DNA of 64,000 bases from Ectocarpus siliculosus (taxonomy: Eukaryota > Sar > Phaeophyceae > Ectocarpales > Ectocarpaceae). A program made the position numbers and the translations under genes. This document shows, piece by piece, positions 60,601 through 64,000 of this stretch. The stretch is taken from NCBI GenBank assembly GCA_000310025.1, contig FN649758.1, positions 2,577,221-2,641,220 of the forward strand, in the 5' to 3' direction. The notes under the pieces are model-generated. The model ran no database searches. It worked only from the letters and a program-made list of their open reading frames with translations, and was not told where the DNA came from. Positions within the stretch are counted from its first letter, which is position 1, and the number at the start of each line of letters is the position of its first letter.

Positions 60601-63538
60601 AGCCTTCGTAGCGACCCGCCGCTATCCACTTGAGCATCCCTCCCGAAGAGTCAAAGATGGACCCATCTGTCTGCGATCGGAGTCCTAACAGGTGCTCCGC
60701 CTGCAAATTCGGGGTCAGGGTACCCAACGTGTTAGAACGAATACTGGTCATCCAGCACCGAAATCACGGGGGCCCCTTATAACGAGATAGCTCAGCTTCC
60801 TGTTGTCATGGATGGGCCTAGATACAATTCACACACGTTCTGTACCTCTGCCTCGCTAAATGAGCCATCAACACCGAGAGAGGTGGCTGCGCTCTGAATG
60901 AACGAAAGTAGACCCCAGGGACAGCTATTCGAATATCCGCTTGGTTGGAAGCCCTGGCAGTCGACCGACGTATCGTCGTAGCTGCTTCTCAGCGTGGACA
61001 CAGCCGTGGCGGTGCCGTCGGTCGCCGACACTGATGAAAAAATGGAGCGCAGCACGCTGTCTGCTGTTAAGAAGGCCTTTCGGAAGCTGTAGACGTCGTT
61101 GAGGACCGTTGGTAGAATGTACGCTTTCGTAGCTCGCACGAACCCTTCGGTCATGCCTTCCTGATGCGACAACACGATGTGCACCGATGTTGTTGACATG
61201 ATTTGTGGAAAGGGAACTTTTGCCATGCTGCTATCCAACACCATGCACAGGAGAAGAGTGATCCGTGCATTGTGACATTGTCCGAGACGAGTGGGGCAAC
61301 CACCCCGCTCTTTGTCACGAATAGAATGTGACCCCTTGTGTTTAATTGGATATCCCGTGTGTGGCATACGTAGAGAGGCTAGTGTGTCAGTATTCGCTGC
61401 GCCAACAGACTCATTTGATTTCTCCGTTCACGACATGCAACTCAATCACCACATTCCTCATTTAGTGCGTTGCCGAAAGAAAGCATGCTGTCCACTCTAC
61501 CCACCTTGATATCCGCGAAAACCTCTTGCGACAGGGTGGATATGATGCCGCTGGGTTCATATTGTTGCATCAGCTTGAGGAATGGAGGGTTCACCACGGT
61601 CACCTACGTCGTCAAGGTTGAAAAGGCAACCAAAACATCAACGACGTTGTTCGCAGAAACGTGACGGCATACATCGGTTGTGTGCAATCCTAATCCTGTG
61701 CTGGCCACCACCACAGTAAATTCCTCACCTGTTGCGTGTCATCCACACAGTCGCATGAAGTTGTATTACAGTCCACGATTCCTTGCCGTAACCTCGCGTT
61801 TCCCATGCGAAAAAACATGTCGGTGCAATCTCTAGGGTCCTCTACCTGCGTGTGTCCCATAGTTACAAGAGGTGATGTACAATGGTTGCTGCAGACCGAA
61901 TGGAGGAATTATATTGATTGGTGTATTCCATGCAAGCCACGAACATAAATCTGCTACCTGTGCAAACCGATGAGCATACGAACATGATAATACGGGGCCC
62001 AGTATCTGCATCGAGACTAACTTCCTGTCTACTCGAGTAACCGTTGTTTGGATCGACGTTTGCTCTCACCGGATCATACACCGTCCAGGAGCGGTAGGTG
62101 ACCGTGTCGCTAAAGTCGGAGGAAAACCGGGCGTCGTACTTGGTCGTTCGCTTAATGTAACCCAATGGGCCCGTTTCCGCAAGTTTTGGCTAGACAGACG
62201 GAGTGCAAACAGCAGTTTGACACAATGTGTGGCGAAGACGACATGTTACCCGACAGTCTAGGCAATCACAAGAGCAGGGGAAGCAAAAATCGTACCTTTA
62301 AAACGTCACAACTTGCCCTGTCACAAATGATGGCGAGCAGAGGGAGAAGTACCGTGTTTTTATCCCCTCTGTGTGAATCCATGCCACCTCACGGCCGACA
62401 CAGCCTGTACCCTCTCACTGTCACTGTACGTAGTAGCTCAACTGAAATACTGACCTTGAAACCTTGATCGAGGATTTCCGAAGGGTTGGTGATGTGCCAC
62501 ATGTAGATATTGTGTAGTGAATACGCACCGGTGAGTTCTTCCTAGGATAACCGTGGGTGAGTTTAACGAGCAGGAGGAGGGGGTCACGAGACTGTTATGA
62601 ATTCGGTGTTATTTAGGTCTATTGAAACACCCGATGCTCATTCGCGCGTATTTGCTCGAGACTCGATGCTTTCATCAACAGTACAGGCCTGTCTGTGCAA
62701 TACCTCATGGTTTTAGTAGCAGAAATATCAAAGAGTTGTACTACCTCGATGCATCTGGGTGCTTTCACTACTGCTCGAACATAGAAGTGACGTTGAGGTC
62801 AAGGCTACACTTGATACCAGCTGCATATCGTCCTCACCGCTTTCTCGCCAACACATGTACATCCAAACCAAAAGGTCACACATAGACATCTCGATTCGCA
62901 CTCGAAACAATTTTTCAGTTTCCGAGCAAATACCATCGATACTACAACATCGCATTTCGTGTGTAAAGTTTAACGTATCCCAGACATCGTACCTCGTCCG
63001 AAAACAATCCGAGCAGCCACTTGTTGTAGGTGGATCCTGAAGCGGCCTGGTCGTTACCGTCGATGATAGCCTCGAACAAAGTCTTGCTGTTGAGCGCCAA
63101 CGGGTAACAAAGCTGTGACCATAACACGCACATTACGAAGAAGAGCACACAAGCCGTCTGCCAAACGGCGAGGAAAGAGCACAAGTTAGTTTTTCTCTGA
63201 GGGGGCGTGAGTTCGGTAAACTTGTCATGCACTCCCAGCAACAGCAGCGTAGGGTGTAGTCTAGGCTGTTTTTCGCCGGTAAACTGCGCGCAAGACCCAA
63301 AGGCCCAATGTTCGATTTCTGCACGTATTGGGTATTTCTATGCTGCGGGCATGATTTAGTGCATTCAAAAGGTGAGCATTCGTGGGTGTAGATCGGTTTC
63401 ATACACCGGATATATATGCGCAGAAGATTACGAAGTTGTTCGCGGAACGTAAATGTTCTCGGAACTTACCTGACAGAACATCTTTCCCAGCTGGATCCAT
63501 TTTCCGTAAGCATAGTGCTGCTGCCATTTTTTTTTCAT
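51637..63538 (-). CDS. CD36/SCARB/LIMP-2-family membrane protein with greatly enlarged ectodomain
   Basis: This is a two-pass membrane protein of the CD36 scavenger-receptor family, whose members bind lipids or lipoproteins at the cell surface or act in lysosomes. The likely start is Met at 63538-63536, giving a 23-residue basic cytosolic tail. TM1 (TACVLFFVMCVLWSQLCYPL) follows in exon 63157-62993, then IYMWHITNPSEILDQGFK (62541-62455) and ETGPLGYIKRTTKYDARFSS (62189-62022), both classic CD36 blocks. Far downstream come IIFEGYTDSL (56628-56463), VSDPHFLTNDVL (53725-53645), SLVDVEPVTGKVLRRAMRLQ (53425-53330), and VPILWFDDQ plus TM2 in the last exon (51853-51637). Nearly all exons are phase 0. 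By exon count the protein is about 1,400-1,600 residues, against roughly 450-550 for the family. An upstream alternative start in the same open frame (to 63643) cannot be excluded. Confidence 0.85.
52360..52533 (+). mobile_element. SINE-like repeat copy A
   Basis: It shares with copy B (52645-52830) the head ctcccccatg, then ccccctcacggggtccca, then actgagactgac, the core cagcgcggtcgatgctaat, and an AC-rich tail (acacacacacacac). It lies in an intron of the CD36-like gene (between exons 53425-53330 and 52236-51965). No RNA polymerase III box was confirmed, so SINE-like describes size, dispersal and simple-repeat tail only. Confidence 0.65.
52645..52830 (+). mobile_element. SINE-like repeat copy B
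   Basis: This copy is aligned with copy A over most of its length, with about 110 bp of other sequence between the two. It has the same orientation. It ends ttagcgcggtcgatgctaat followed by an aataacaacacatacaaata tail. The arrangement looks like two separate insertions or a local duplication in the same intron. Confidence 0.65.
57181..61160 (-). other. Unrecognised insertion within the CD36-like ectodomain
   Basis: Between the exon reading VTVVNPPFLKLMQQY (61603-61505) and the exon with the LLWGY-like block (56628-56463), I find in-phase exons that do not resemble CD36. They are 61160-60846, 60700-60521, 60397-60290, about 60005-59844, an exon ending 59377, 59059-58907, 58671-58546, one around 58300, one around 58015-57890, one ending near 57517, and one ending 57181 with a GC donor (GAG|GCAAGT). 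The peptides are Cys-containing with N-glycosylation sequons (for example NGT, NAS, NAT), consistent with an extracellular or lumenal location. In canonical family members this gap is only tens of residues. Confidence 0.65.
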
Positions 63539-64000
63539 GCCAGCGGGGGCACGATCCTCATTTCCAGTTGCCTTACTAGTCGGGCCAACTTTGAGACCGA
63601 CGGTCTGAAGGCCGGTGCTGAATACGCTTGAAGCTCGCGAAACCTGTAAGCACCAACGCGCGCGCAATACATATAGAAAAATCACTGCTGCCCTGTCGGT
63701 AGACTAATAATCTAGACTGCAAAAAAACAGACATGGCTGGCTGAAGTCGTTCTACCCTTGGCGCGGGCTTACTTACATGTTTCGCACGTTAACTTGCGCT
63801 GCCTAATTGTTTGCGTCCGGTTGACTTCAAACGTTGAAACAGTTAAACGGCAAAACGGTTCTGAATCTACAGTGTACAGAAGTCTACATACGCATATCTA
63901 TGGTGCATGTACACGTATACAAAAGCAGCAGCAGTACACAGCCCGTCTACATGTATGTTAGGCTACACTCGCCACCCTGCGGTCCCACCAGCGCAGAGTA

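Noticed and set aside
1-64000. CRISPR arrays, rRNA and tRNA genes
   Set aside because: No regularly spaced direct repeats of CRISPR type and no recognisable rRNA or tRNA sequence were noticed. A covariance-model scan would be decisive for tRNAs.

Overview
This is a eukaryotic nuclear window with small exons (about 80-270 bp), many introns, mid-range base composition, scattered transposon remnants, microsatellites and one assembly gap (100 N at 44091-44190). A flagellar dynein heavy chain means a flagellated lineage. Gene architecture and composition resemble a stramenopile such as a brown alga (Ectocarpus-like), but that assignment is inference.

Layout. 1-3.1 kb: mostly non-coding, with a piggyBac-type miniature element (TTAA target duplication) and one exon carrying ubiquitin-interacting-like motifs. 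3.1-4.3 kb, minus strand: four in-phase exons ending an unrecognised gene. 4.65-5.95 kb: a hairpin, a degenerate 36-bp tandem repeat and a 442-bp tandem duplication that doubles a phase-1/0 exon of the same orientation. 6-10.4 kb: non-coding or unassigned, with a 43-bp inverted repeat.

10.4-51.15 kb, plus strand: one very large gene of about 70 exons for an axonemal inner-arm-type dynein heavy chain. Tail, linker, AAA1-AAA6, coiled-coil stalk with microtubule-binding domain and C-terminal domain all appear in canonical order. Several of its introns use GC-AG boundaries. Its introns hold a truncated LINE, a second LINE 3' fragment, a SINE-like copy and a pair of inverted repeats.

51.6-63.6 kb, minus strand: a CD36/SCARB/LIMP-2-family membrane protein gene of about 30 exons, convergent with the dynein gene and only about 485 bp from its stop codon. 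Its two ends carry the family hallmarks: TM1, HITNPSE, the GPLGYIK block, PHFL, the EPVTG block, PILWFDD and TM2. The ectodomain carries several hundred extra residues of unrecognised sequence. This enlarged CD36-like receptor and the duplicated-exon locus at 5 kb are the most unusual items.

The two large genes show no obvious functional link. One is a flagellar motor and the other is a probable lipid- or ligand-binding surface or lysosomal receptor.
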